A DNA stretch of 64,000 nt, taken from GCA-2794515 sp034436155. Its GTDB lineage: Bacteria > Chloroflexota > Anaerolineae > Aggregatilineales > Phototrophicaceae. How positions within the stretch are numbered: position 1 is the stretch's first letter; each line of letters begins with the position of its first letter. The notes beneath the pieces are model-generated. The model saw nothing but the letters and a program-made list of their open reading frames with translations, was not told where the DNA came from and did not search any database. Location: positions 96,446-160,445 of the forward strand of contig DAOTVP010000026.1 in assembly GCA_034436155.1 (NCBI GenBank). Reading direction: 5' to 3'. Positions 52,900 through 61,608 of the stretch are shown piece after piece. The translations under genes were made by a program, and so were the position numbers.

Positions 52900-52932
52900 T
52901 GGACGACTAGCGCAAAGCGCGTATGTCGTCCA
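52900..52932. repeat. REP-like intergenic hairpin, copy 5
   Basis: TGGACGAC and GTCGTCCA are perfect arms around TAGCGCAAAGCGCGTAT, the same core as copy 2 with compensating changes. It ends about 55 bp before rimM. Confidence 0.75.
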
Positions 52933-52986
52933 CAAGTATTTCTAACTCACATTTATCATGCCCTATATGTTCTTAGTAGAGTATTT

Positions 52987-53541
52987 ATGACCACTCCCCC
53001 ACCTCCATTTTTGATACTCGGAAAAATTTTGCGTCCGCATGGTGTTCGTGGTGAATTGCGCGTACAACTCATGACCGATTATCCAGAACGCATCGTAAAA
53101 CTGAAAAAAATCGCACTGGGTGATTCGCCCACATCGACAAAAGTGCAATTTTATAGTGTGGAATTCATGCGCCCACATCAAGATTACGGGTTACTCAAAC
53201 TCAAAACTGTGAACGACCGCAACAATGCCGAATTATTGCGCGATTTATTCGTGATGGTCAAAACCGAAGATGCCGTGCCACTCGCAGAAGATGAAATTTA
53301 TTTGTATCAACTCATCGGCATGACGGTGAAGACAGATGATGGCGAAATGCTTGGCACGTTAACCGATGTCCTCGAAACAGGCGCGAATGATGTGTATATC
53401 ATCAAGAGTGACCGATATGGTGAAATCCTCATCCCCGTGATAGACAGCGTGGTACTCAAAACCGATACCGACACCAACATCATCACCGTCAGATTACCAG
53501 AGGGGTTGCTAGGCGGAATCACGGACGAAGATCAAGATTAA
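52987..53541 (+). CDS. rimM: Ribosome maturation factor RimM
   Basis: A 184-residue protein aiding 30S maturation. LGKILRPHGVRGELRVQLMTDYP at the N-terminus and the PRC-barrel part with LYQLIGMTVKTDDGEMLGTLTDVLETGANDVYIIK, ILIPVIDSVV are standard. It is preceded by 205 bp of intergenic repeats rather than joined to khpA, and is followed by dprA; trmD and rplS, its usual partners, are not here. Confidence 0.93.
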   Translation: MTTPPPPFLILGKILRPHGVRGELRVQLMTDYPERIVKLKKIALGDSPTSTKVQFYSVEFMRPHQDYGLLKLKTVNDRNNAELLRDLFVMVKTEDAVPLAEDEIYLYQLIGMTVKTDDGEMLGTLTDVLETGANDVYIIKSDRYGEILIPVIDSVVLKTDTDTNIITVRLPEGLLGGITDEDQD

Positions 53542-53615
53542 ATTTTTGCAAAACCGATTTTCTTCTCTATAATAAGCGTTATCTTATCGATCTCTGAGAG
53601 AAAATCATAATCATC

Positions 53616-54704
53616 ATGGACGAGCGATATTATTGGTTGGGCTTCAGCCTCATCTCTGGCATCGGCATTAAACGCATCGAAAAATTGACGGCGCAATTCG
53701 GGACGCTCCGCAACGCATGGAACGCATCCGAAAAAATGCTCCGAGAGGCAAAATTAAGTGAGGCGCTCATCGAATCATTGCTCGTCCAACGCAAAAAAAT
53801 AGATTTACAAGCCGAATTTGATAAACTCGTCAAACACAATATTCAATTGGTCACTTTTTTAGAAGCCAATTATCCTAAACGCTTAAAAACCATCCATGAC
53901 CCACCCCCTGTTTTATATGTGCGCGGAGAATTATTACCCCAAGATGAAAAAGCCCTTGCCGTTGTTGGCACGCGCAAATGCACCCGTTATGGGCGTGATG
54001 TGAGTTTTCAGTTATCGCAAGAATTGGCACAAAATGGTGTGACCATTATCAGTGGGCTGGCGCAAGGCATAGACGCATCGGCACATCAAGGCGCATTACA
54101 CGGGCATGGGCGGACAATCGCCATTTTAGGCTGTGGTGCAGATATGATCTATCCGCGTGAACATGCCGAACTCGCCAAAAAAATCATCAACAACGGGGCG
54201 CTCATCAGCGAATTTCCGCTTGGCACGCAACCCATCAGCAAAAATTTTCCGCGCCGTAACCGCCTGATTAGCGGGTTATCATTAGGTGTTTTGGTGGTCG
54301 AAGCGCCAGAAAAAAGTGGGGCGCTCATCACTGCCAGCACCGCCATTGAACAAGGGCGCGATGTATTTGTGATACCGGGCAACATCACCAACCAGAACGC
54401 ATTTGGGACGAATAAACTGCTCCAAGACGGCGCGAAACTCATCACATCGGCAAAAGACATTTTGGATGAATTGAATATGGAATATACGATTCAACAAACA
54501 CGGGTAAGAGCCGAAACAGTTGCGCCGTCAACAGATATAGAAGCCAAAATTCTCAATTGTATCGGCACAGAACCCACCCATATTGATGATATTATCCGTG
54601 AATCGGGCTTGAGTAGCGCAGAAGTCATGGGTTTATTGACTATTTTAGAATTAAAAGGGCTTGCACAATCGGCGGGATACATGCAATATAGCCTCGTAAC
54701 ATAG
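53616..54704 (+). CDS. dprA: DNA-processing protein DprA
   Basis: A 362-residue Rossmann-fold protein that loads RecA on incoming single-stranded DNA in natural transformation. A helical N-terminal part (LISGIGIKRIEKLTAQFGTL) with helix-hairpin-helix character, then ALAVVGTRKCTRYGRD, IISGLAQGIDASAHQGAL, FPRRNRLISGLSLGVLVVEAPEKSGALITA and a C-terminal winged-helix part (NCIGTEPTHIDDII). The stop overlaps the frame of manC. Competence genes are common in bacteria and do not prove transformation. Confidence 0.93.
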   Translation: MDERYYWLGFSLISGIGIKRIEKLTAQFGTLRNAWNASEKMLREAKLSEALIESLLVQRKKIDLQAEFDKLVKHNIQLVTFLEANYPKRLKTIHDPPPVLYVRGELLPQDEKALAVVGTRKCTRYGRDVSFQLSQELAQNGVTIISGLAQGIDASAHQGALHGHGRTIAILGCGADMIYPREHAELAKKIINNGALISEFPLGTQPISKNFPRRNRLISGLSLGVLVVEAPEKSGALITASTAIEQGRDVFVIPGNITNQNAFGTNKLLQDGAKLITSAKDILDELNMEYTIQQTRVRAETVAPSTDIEAKILNCIGTEPTHIDDIIRESGLSSAEVMGLLTILELKGLAQSAGYMQYSLVT

Positions 54705-54739
54705 TGAAAACAGCCCATTGTGGCTACGAGGTTAATCAT

Positions 54740-55825
54740 ATGACAGACCATTTATACGCGCTTGTATTGGCAGGTGGCGGTGGAACGCGCCTGTGGCCCA
54801 TGAGCCGAAAAAACACACCCAAACAATTACTCCCGTTGGTCGACAATCGGACGATGTTCCGCACCAGCGTAGACCGAATCGCCAGAATATTGCCCCCAGA
54901 GCGTATTTGTGTGGTGACGGGTGGTGATTATGTCGATCGCATGATGGCAGAAGTGCCACATATCCCTAAAGACAATTTTTTTGTCGAGCCAGATGGACGC
55001 AATAGCGCCCCAGCCGCCGCCTTTGGGATTTGGATGATCCATCAGCGCGACCCACAAGCCACCGTTGCGCTCCTCACTGCCGACCATCATATCGTCAAAG
55101 AAGATTATTTTTGCGAGGCGATTGTATCGGCTTATCAATTGGCACAAGAAGGGTATATCACCACATTAGGCATATCCCCTACCTACCCCGCAACAGGTTT
55201 TGGGTATATCCAACAAGGGGATGTTATCCGTAAAATGAACGGATTCACCAGTTATCATGCGGTCAGATTCACCGAAAAACCCGATTTAATCGCCGCAACC
55301 GAGTTTGTCGCATCTGGACAATATAGCTGGAATAGTGGTATGTTCATTTGGACAACACAACGCGCCAAAGCGGAATTCGCATTGCAACAACCGGTGATGT
55401 TCAATCTGTTCGAGCAATTCGCGCCGAGCATCGGTACAGACCAATATGCCAGCGCCTTAAAATCAATTTGGGAAAAAATGCCGTCTATCTCGATAGATTA
55501 CGCCATTATGGAAGGCGCAAAACAGATGGCAGTCATCCCTGCCGATATTGGCTGGAGCGATGTCGGCAGTTGGTCATCGTTATTTGAGGTTCATAAAACC
55601 GATAAATTTGGGAATGTGTTCAAAAGCAAAAATAAAGATCGCGTGATTTTGGATACACACGACACGATGGTGTATAGCGATCGCATGATTGTCACCATCG
55701 GCGTGCGCGATCTGATCCTTGTAGATGCTGGTGACGTGTTGTTTGTGTGTCATAAAGACCGTTCTCAAGATGTACGAGAAGTGGTAAATCACTTGCGCTC
55801 TAACAAAAAACATGATTATCTTTAG
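54740..55825 (+). CDS. manC: Mannose-1-phosphate guanylyltransferase
   Basis: A 361-residue nucleotidyltransferase making GDP-mannose. LVLAGGGGTRLWPMSRKNTPKQLLPL is the signature with the catalytic R and K, then FVEPDGRNSAPAAAFG, LTADHHI, ATGFGYIQ and FTEKPD. The second isomerase domain of long ManC is absent, so isomerisation is by another enzyme. Start 54740 has GAGG 8 nt before it; the upstream frame from 54704 is rejected. It lies between dprA and topA and would supply gmd and rmd 36 kb away. Confidence 0.93.
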   Translation: MTDHLYALVLAGGGGTRLWPMSRKNTPKQLLPLVDNRTMFRTSVDRIARILPPERICVVTGGDYVDRMMAEVPHIPKDNFFVEPDGRNSAPAAAFGIWMIHQRDPQATVALLTADHHIVKEDYFCEAIVSAYQLAQEGYITTLGISPTYPATGFGYIQQGDVIRKMNGFTSYHAVRFTEKPDLIAATEFVASGQYSWNSGMFIWTTQRAKAEFALQQPVMFNLFEQFAPSIGTDQYASALKSIWEKMPSISIDYAIMEGAKQMAVIPADIGWSDVGSWSSLFEVHKTDKFGNVFKSKNKDRVILDTHDTMVYSDRMIVTIGVRDLILVDAGDVLFVCHKDRSQDVREVVNHLRSNKKHDYL

Positions 55826-55861
55826 AAACAAACCAATGTTCAAGTTTATAGGAATTACCGA

Positions 55862-58225
55862 ATGAGTGAATCCATACAAGTTTATTGCGTTAAATGCAGA
55901 GAAAAACGCGACATATTAGAACAAGAAGCCATCTTCACCAAAAATGGCACGCCTGCCCTACGGGGCAAGTGTGCGGTTTGCGGCACAACGCTGTTTCGGA
56001 TGGGGGCAACACCCGCCCATGAAGGCATGGAAAAACCGGTTGTCGAAAAGCGTGAAAAATCAACCGAGAAGAAATCATCATCCACCTCGAAAGGCAAATC
56101 ATCGGCAAAAGGCAAAAATGCCAGCCCTAAAAAGCGGGGCAAGAAAAATAAATTGGTGATTGTCGAATCGCCCGCCAAAGCCCGCACTATCGGCAACTTT
56201 TTGGGCAAAGATTTTGTCGTAGTCGCCTCGAAGGGGCATGTGCGCGATTTATTGGTGACACAACTATCGGTAGATGTCGAGAACGATTTCGAGCCGAAGT
56301 ATCGCGTCCCTAACGAAAAACGCGATGATATTAAAATGCTCAAGCGCGAGGTGGATAACGCCAGCGAAATTTATCTGGCAACCGATGCTGACCGCGAAGG
56401 CGAAGCGATTGCATGGCACTTGATTCATGCGACTGATATGGATGAAAGCAAGGTGGAACGGGTGATTTTTCATGAAATCACGCCCAAAGCTATCCAAGAG
56501 GCATTTTCTCACCCACGTCCATTAGATATGTCCCTGGTCGATGCGTATCAAGCCCGTCGTGTCTTAGATCGGTTAGTGGGCTATAACATCAGCGAATTGT
56601 TATGGGATAGAGTTCGCAATCGGCTTTCGGCAGGGCGTGTACAAAGCGTGGCAGTTCGGTTATTAGTCGACCGTGAGCGCGAAATTGAGGCATTCGTCCC
56701 CGAAGAATATTGGACACTCGATGCCAAAGTACGAAAACAAACCGATGATAAACGCCCGTTTGTGATTCGGTTGGTCAAACTGAATGATGAAGATGTGGCG
56801 CTCAAAGCCGAAGGGGATGTCCGCCCGCATTTAGACATCCTCGAAAAGAGTCGGTATGTGGTAGAGGATATTAAACGTGGCACGCGCAAACGTCGCCCGT
56901 CTGCCCCGTTCATCACCAGTACGCTCCAACAAGAAGCCTCGCGCCGATTGGGATTTAACGCCATGCGGACGATGCGTACCGCCCAACAACTTTATGAAGG
57001 GATTGATTTGGGTAGCGAAGGTACAGTCGGTCTCATCACCTATATGCGTACCGATAGCACCAATGTGGCACAAGAAGCGCAAGAAGAAGCCCGTGCGTAT
57101 ATCATTAAACGGTTTAGCGCCGAATATGTACCCGATGAGCCACCCAAATATAAGACCAAAGCCAAAAGCGCCCAAGAAGCGCACGAAGCTATCCGCCCGA
57201 CCAGCGTTTTGCGCGTGCCGAGTAGCCTCGAATCTGTCCTCACACGCGACCAGATGAAATTATATAAACTCATCTGGGAACGATTCATCGCCAGCCAGAT
57301 GGAAAATGCGGTCTACGATACGCTCCGCATCGAAGTCCGCGCAGGCATCGATAACTCACTGCCTTATTTATTCCGTGTATCGGGCAGTGTGGTCAAATTT
57401 CAGGGATTTTTGGCGATTTACGAAGAAACTCGTGATGAAGATGCCCCACCCGATGAAGATGAGGGGCGCATTTTGCCCGATGTGACAATCGGCGAGACGA
57501 TCGAGCTGATTCAACTGTTGCCAGAACAACATTTCACCCAACCACCACCACGCTATACCGAAGCGAGTTTGGTGCAAACACTCGAAGAATATGGCATTGG
57601 TCGCCCAAGTACCTACGCGCCGATTTTGAAGGTGATTCAAGAACGGGATTATGTCGAGAAAAAAGACAAACGGCTCATCCCTACTGAAACGGGCAAATTG
57701 GTGAATGACTTGTTGGTCAATTACTTCAGCAATGTGGTGAATTATCAATTCACGGCGCACATGGAAGAGGAACTCGATGACATTGCCGAAGGCAACATGG
57801 CATGGCGACCAATGGTGCGCGAATTTTATACCCCATTCGAGGAGCAACTCAAATACGCCCGCCAAAACATGCCCAAAATGCGCCAAGAGGATTACATCGG
57901 GCGCACTTGCCCACAATGTGGCACTGGTCAACTCCAAATCAAACATGGGCGTTGGGGCAAATTTATCGGGTGTGATAACTATCCCGAATGTGGTTATACC
58001 GAAGCCTATATCGAATACACGGGCGTACCATGCCCGACTTGTGGCGCAGAACACGGTGGCGAATTAATCATTCGCAAGACCAAACGCGGGCGCATTTTTT
58101 ACGGTTGTTCCCGCTATCCCGATTGTGATTTTTCGTCATGGAAATTGCCCAACGCCGATAAATCAGAGACCAATAGCGATGATAATGAGCAAGATGAAGA
58201 TGAACGCATCGCCACGTATTATTAG
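55862..58225 (+). CDS. topA: DNA topoisomerase I (type IA) with N-terminal zinc-ribbon-like domain
   Basis: A 787-residue enzyme that relaxes negative supercoils. The N-terminal 45 residues, with YCVKCREKR and GKCAVCGTTL, form a four-Cys zinc-ribbon-like module, then a Lys/Ser-rich linker. The Toprim domain begins at about residue 96 (KLVIVESPAKARTIGNFLG; ATDADREGEAIAWH), the active-site Tyr is near residue 394 in LITYMRTDST, and two C-terminal zinc ribbons are present (CPQCGTGQL.., CPTCGAEHGG..). The standard bacterial enzyme starts at the Toprim domain. AGGA lies 8 nt before the ATG. Confidence 0.95.
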   Translation: MSESIQVYCVKCREKRDILEQEAIFTKNGTPALRGKCAVCGTTLFRMGATPAHEGMEKPVVEKREKSTEKKSSSTSKGKSSAKGKNASPKKRGKKNKLVIVESPAKARTIGNFLGKDFVVVASKGHVRDLLVTQLSVDVENDFEPKYRVPNEKRDDIKMLKREVDNASEIYLATDADREGEAIAWHLIHATDMDESKVERVIFHEITPKAIQEAFSHPRPLDMSLVDAYQARRVLDRLVGYNISELLWDRVRNRLSAGRVQSVAVRLLVDREREIEAFVPEEYWTLDAKVRKQTDDKRPFVIRLVKLNDEDVALKAEGDVRPHLDILEKSRYVVEDIKRGTRKRRPSAPFITSTLQQEASRRLGFNAMRTMRTAQQLYEGIDLGSEGTVGLITYMRTDSTNVAQEAQEEARAYIIKRFSAEYVPDEPPKYKTKAKSAQEAHEAIRPTSVLRVPSSLESVLTRDQMKLYKLIWERFIASQMENAVYDTLRIEVRAGIDNSLPYLFRVSGSVVKFQGFLAIYEETRDEDAPPDEDEGRILPDVTIGETIELIQLLPEQHFTQPPPRYTEASLVQTLEEYGIGRPSTYAPILKVIQERDYVEKKDKRLIPTETGKLVNDLLVNYFSNVVNYQFTAHMEEELDDIAEGNMAWRPMVREFYTPFEEQLKYARQNMPKMRQEDYIGRTCPQCGTGQLQIKHGRWGKFIGCDNYPECGYTEAYIEYTGVPCPTCGAEHGGELIIRKTKRGRIFYGCSRYPDCDFSSWKLPNADKSETNSDDNEQDEDERIATYY

Positions 58226-58228
58226 GAA

Positions 58229-58252
58229 GCGGGGGGAAATTAGTCCCCCCGC
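58229..58252 (+). terminator. Terminator after topA
   Basis: GCGGGGGGA and TCCCCCCGC form a perfect 9-bp stem with a 6-nt loop just behind the stop; a T-run follows after about eight bases. Confidence 0.8.
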
Positions 58253-58383
58253 ACACCTAATTTTTGACAGGGGGCAAATTGTTGGGTAACATCTTTTTCA
58301 TAGAAAATTTTTGGCACATTTGCAATATATCTTGTACAATAAACAAGTAGCGCGTTTGCATTGACCAACGAAAGGCATCGCTC

Positions 58384-59895
58384 ATGGCAGATGAGTATAT
58401 GGATGATGAATTAGACGATTTGGAAGAAGAAACGCCCAAAAAGAAAGTGAAACCGCCCAAAGCACCCAAAGAGAAAAAGCCGAAGGCAGAAAAACCCGCC
58501 AACGACAAACCCAAAAAGCCTATTTTTGTGGCGGTCAAAGATTGGGTAGTGGATAGCTATAATGGCTTGTTCAAAATCGTCATCGAGCCACAATTGCCCA
58601 AATATCGGGTGTTATTGTGGATGATTTTGTCGTTCTTGTTTGGGATGTTCTGGGCGTATAATATCGTCTCGGTCATCTTCTTCAACGGCGCACCACATCA
58701 ATTGAACGAAGGCGCACGTGATAATTGGATTATCAATGTCGCAGGGAGTTATCAAGCAGGCATTATCAACCAACAAGATGCCCAAACACAACTCGCCCGT
58801 GTCGAGAGACCCTCTGCCAGCATTGACCGCCTTCTCGCCAATGAGAGCGTCTCTGCGCCCATCAAAGCCGCATTGACCAACATTAAACCGATTGCCGATG
58901 CCGTTGGCGATGGCACATTCGCCCCTACTCCACGCAGTATCATTTTTGATATCTTGAGTTGGGTCATCAGTGGTATTTTGTTTGTTGCGATTGCATGGGG
59001 TATTGCTATCGCATGGGGTTTGCTCATTGGTGGGTATGTAGAACGTTTCTGGGAACGCATCCGTCCGAAATCAGCCGAAGAGATCGCTCGCAACGAAGAA
59101 GCCAAAAAGCAAATTGAGCAAATGCGCGAGCGCAAACGTCTTGAAGAAGAACTTAAAGCGGCAACCGCCAAAGATGCGGCGACCAGCACCATGGGACCGC
59201 CTCTCATGCAAAAAATTGCACCCTATACCAAAGGTCGTCAATTTGATGAATCCTTCGCTATCGAAGACACAGACGACAATTTCTTGGGTGAATGTGGCGC
59301 GACCATCGCACATACCATCGGCGACACACAAGAACTCTCAGCGATTGAGGTGTGGTTATTTGATAAAGAAGATTTTGTCAAAACATTCACCAAAATTTTT
59401 GCATCTGAACACGCCTATAACGACTATGCCATCCGTGCCGAACTCGAATCGCGTGTGGATGACCCCGCTAACGATATTGTGGTGGTCAAACCGGGCGCAA
59501 CTTTAGAACTCACCAGTAAAATGTTACGGGTAGAAGCCAAAGTCGCCGCCGTCACGATGGGGACAGATGGGGCATTGCCTCCCAACAGCCATTTCTCTGC
59601 GTTGACTCTGCAAATGCAAGCCTGGGATAAGAAATCTGGCACAGGCACGCCCGCACCTATCCCAACACCTGTAGCCGATTATGAAATCGGTTCTACGGCA
59701 GTCACAAAACCACCCATGTCACCAACGGGTGCGCGTCCGCTCGATTCGTATGAAATCGGTCCACCACCGCCATTACCCAACATGGGTGCGACCAAACCAT
59801 CATCACCACCGCCACTGCCATTTGATGATAGCAATGACGATGATGACAACGACCCCTTCGGTGGCACGGGCGATTTTACACCCATCAACGGGTAA
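58384..59895 (+). CDS. Unknown membrane protein with acidic/Lys-Pro N-terminus and coiled-coil
   Basis: A 503-residue protein that I do not recognise. A charged cytosolic tail (acidic DEYMDDELDDLEEE, then Lys/Pro-rich), a first membrane segment at about residues 75-100, an outside part of about 85 residues with NWIINVAGSYQAG, a second membrane segment (about 187-217), a coiled-coil (about 228-262, KKQIEQMRERKRLEEEL), and then a cytosolic domain with YDDNFLGECGATIAH-like start, AIEVWLFDKEDFVKTFTKIFASE, and a beta-rich LTSKMLRVEAKVAAVTMG end. The C-terminus is a Pro-rich tail. It stands between topA and a phosphoesterase gene. I see no enzyme motif. Confidence 0.6.
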   Translation: MADEYMDDELDDLEEETPKKKVKPPKAPKEKKPKAEKPANDKPKKPIFVAVKDWVVDSYNGLFKIVIEPQLPKYRVLLWMILSFLFGMFWAYNIVSVIFFNGAPHQLNEGARDNWIINVAGSYQAGIINQQDAQTQLARVERPSASIDRLLANESVSAPIKAALTNIKPIADAVGDGTFAPTPRSIIFDILSWVISGILFVAIAWGIAIAWGLLIGGYVERFWERIRPKSAEEIARNEEAKKQIEQMRERKRLEEELKAATAKDAATSTMGPPLMQKIAPYTKGRQFDESFAIEDTDDNFLGECGATIAHTIGDTQELSAIEVWLFDKEDFVKTFTKIFASEHAYNDYAIRAELESRVDDPANDIVVVKPGATLELTSKMLRVEAKVAAVTMGTDGALPPNSHFSALTLQMQAWDKKSGTGTPAPIPTPVADYEIGSTAVTKPPMSPTGARPLDSYEIGPPPPLPNMGATKPSSPPPLPFDDSNDDDDNDPFGGTGDFTPING

Positions 59896-59922
59896 GGAAT
59901 TTCATCTTTGAATTGTGTATAC

Positions 59923-59955
59923 AAAGACGGTGGGAACAAGCCTCGCCGTCTTTTT
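59923..59955 (+). terminator. Terminator before the phosphoesterase gene
   Basis: AAAGACGG and CCGTCTTT pair across a 15-nt loop and are followed by a T-run (59951-59955). It ends the membrane protein gene and lies before the true start of the phosphoesterase. Confidence 0.8.
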
Positions 59956-59976
59956 GATTTGCATAGGAGCAACATT

Positions 59977-60879
59977 TTGACAACAATTGCAGTCCTCTCT
60001 GATATTCACGGGAATTTACCCGCCCTCGAAGCCGTTTTAGCCGATATACCCCAATTCGATGTGGATGCCATTATTGTGGCGGGTGATTCCGTCAATTCCG
60101 CGCCATTTTCGGCACAAGTCTTAGAACGATTAGTCGCGGTTGGCGCTCATATCATACGAGGCAATCACGAATTTTATGCCCTCGACCACGATACCCCACG
60201 AGAACCCGAAGAACGCAAACACTTCACAACTCCGATATGGCTTAAACGACATTTAGGCAAAAAATGGCTCAATTTTATCGCCAGCCTGCCCGATACACTC
60301 ACACTCCATTATCCCGATGCCCATAGCATCCGCGTGTTTCATGGTATACCGAATAATCACTTTAAGGGGATTTATCCCATCACCCCGCCCGAAGATATTT
60401 ATCCCATATTTGAGCCTATCCCAGAAGAAACAATCATCCTCGCACATACCCATTTAGCCATGAATCGGCATATCGACATTCATAGACGCAAATGGCATCT
60501 GATGAATGCTGGCTCGGTGGGCTTGCCGTTGGATGGCGTGGCTGGTCGGGCGAGTTATATGATTTTAGAGGGAGATTATACGGGTTGGCGACCCACCTTT
60601 CGGCGGGTGATGTATGATATTAGCCCGCTATTTGATGAATTCGACAAATCTCAAATTGTCGAAATATGTGGCGCAACGGGGCGTATGATTATCGAAGAAT
60701 TTCGTCATGGCAAACCGTATATCTACCCATTTAATGCGTGGATGCGAAAAAATCATGCGGGCAAAGCCGATTCGGTTGAATTGGCAGAGGAATTTCTGAA
60801 GTTAGATTATGAGACCGAAATTTTGAGTTTTGTGCCGATTCACTATCGTGAATTATTGGAGACCTATCAATTACCATAG
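59977..60879 (+). CDS. Metallophosphoesterase
   Basis: A calcineurin-like phosphoesterase of about 300 residues. AVLSDIHGNLPALEAVL carries D-x-H, VAGDSVN the bridging Asp, IRGNHEFYA the N-H-E motif, HGIPNNH, and ILAHTHLAMN with NAGSVGLPLDG completes the metal site. Related proteins act on phosphodiester or phosphoprotein substrates; none is inferred. TTG at 59977 is the start: AGGAG lies 7 nt before it. An upstream frame from 59908 would include the terminator and is rejected. Confidence 0.88.
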   Translation: MTTIAVLSDIHGNLPALEAVLADIPQFDVDAIIVAGDSVNSAPFSAQVLERLVAVGAHIIRGNHEFYALDHDTPREPEERKHFTTPIWLKRHLGKKWLNFIASLPDTLTLHYPDAHSIRVFHGIPNNHFKGIYPITPPEDIYPIFEPIPEETIILAHTHLAMNRHIDIHRRKWHLMNAGSVGLPLDGVAGRASYMILEGDYTGWRPTFRRVMYDISPLFDEFDKSQIVEICGATGRMIIEEFRHGKPYIYPFNAWMRKNHAGKADSVELAEEFLKLDYETEILSFVPIHYRELLETYQLP

Positions 60880-60899
60880 GGCGCGGGGATGCGCCCTAT
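60876..60899. terminator. Hairpin between convergent phosphoesterase and greA genes
   Basis: ATAGGGCGC and GCGCCCTAT form a perfect 9-bp stem with a 6-nt loop; the phosphoesterase stop codon lies in its first arm. No clear T-run on either side, but position between converging genes supports a terminator role. Confidence 0.6.
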
Positions 60900-60905
60900 A
60901 GCTGA

Positions 60906-61376
60906 TTATTTGATTTTCTTGATTTTGAAAACGATGGTTTCGCCACTGGGGACAACTGTTTTGACCTTATCGCCCACTTTATGCCCTAATAAGGCTTTGC
61001 CGATGGCGCTTTCGTGCGAGATTTTGCCCTCGCGGGGGTTCGATTCTGCCGCACCCACAATCAGATATGTCTCGTCTTGGTCTTCACCTTCGACACGAAT
61101 TGTCACCTCAGAGCCTAAGCGCACCTCATCTGATTTGCCATCATTCGAGATGACCACCGCAGAGCGCAAAATATTTTCGAGATATTGTACCCGCCCCTCG
61201 GCAAACGATTTTTGCTCGCGTGTATCGTGATAATCGGCATTTTCTTTCAAGTCACCCTCCGCCACCGCTTCCTTGAGCTTGGCGGCAAGCGCAGGCAACC
61301 GTACCTTGAGCAGTTGGTCTAATTCGCGTTCTAATTCTTCTTTACCCTTTTGTGTAAGATAAACTGGCTCAGACAT
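60906..61376 (-). CDS. greA: Transcription elongation factor GreA
   Basis: A 156-residue factor that stimulates RNA cleavage by arrested RNA polymerase. YLTQKGKEELERELDQLL starts the coiled-coil; the tip has DLKENADYHDTREQKSFAEGRV with the conserved acidic D-x-x-E-N-A-D-Y, and the C-terminal FKBP-like part has YLIVGAAESNPREGKISHESAIGKALLGHKVGD. The ATG at 61376 with AAGGA upstream is the normal start; a longer frame from 61412 lacks support. Confidence 0.95.
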   Translation of the reverse strand: MSEPVYLTQKGKEELERELDQLLKVRLPALAAKLKEAVAEGDLKENADYHDTREQKSFAEGRVQYLENILRSAVVISNDGKSDEVRLGSEVTIRVEGEDQDETYLIVGAAESNPREGKISHESAIGKALLGHKVGDKVKTVVPSGETIVFKIKKIK

Positions 61377-61423
61377 ACTATCTATTCCTTCCAAACAAAT
61401 TTTTATTCGCAATCAGATAAAAA

Positions 61424-61451
61424 ACGATACCACCATTGACCCATTAGTCAA
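61424..61451 (-). promoter_or_regulatory. Candidate promoter of greA
   Basis: On the minus strand TTGACT (plus 61446-61451) and TATCGT (plus 61424-61429) are 16 bp apart, about 50 bp before the ATG. Confidence 0.45.
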
Positions 61452-61608
61452 TGTGATAAAGACTTTTATCTTGCGGTGCTGAGTATGTGCCTATCATTTT
61501 AGCGGGTTATTGCTCAATTGCCAACATTTGAATCGTCAGGTGCTATTCAAAATTTACAGATAGAGGTATATTTAAGGTAATAATCGTAACAATGAAAGGA
61601 TAATCCAG

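Noticed and set aside
57368..58054. Minus-strand open frame of 228 codons opposite topA
   Set aside because: A shadow of the topA coding strand. Its protein is Phe/His/Trp-rich low-quality sequence with no family pattern, and it covers the conserved topA zinc-ribbon codons.
59908..59976. Earlier start for the phosphoesterase
   Set aside because: It would include the terminator hairpin at 59923-59955. AGGAG and TTG at 59977 give a better start.
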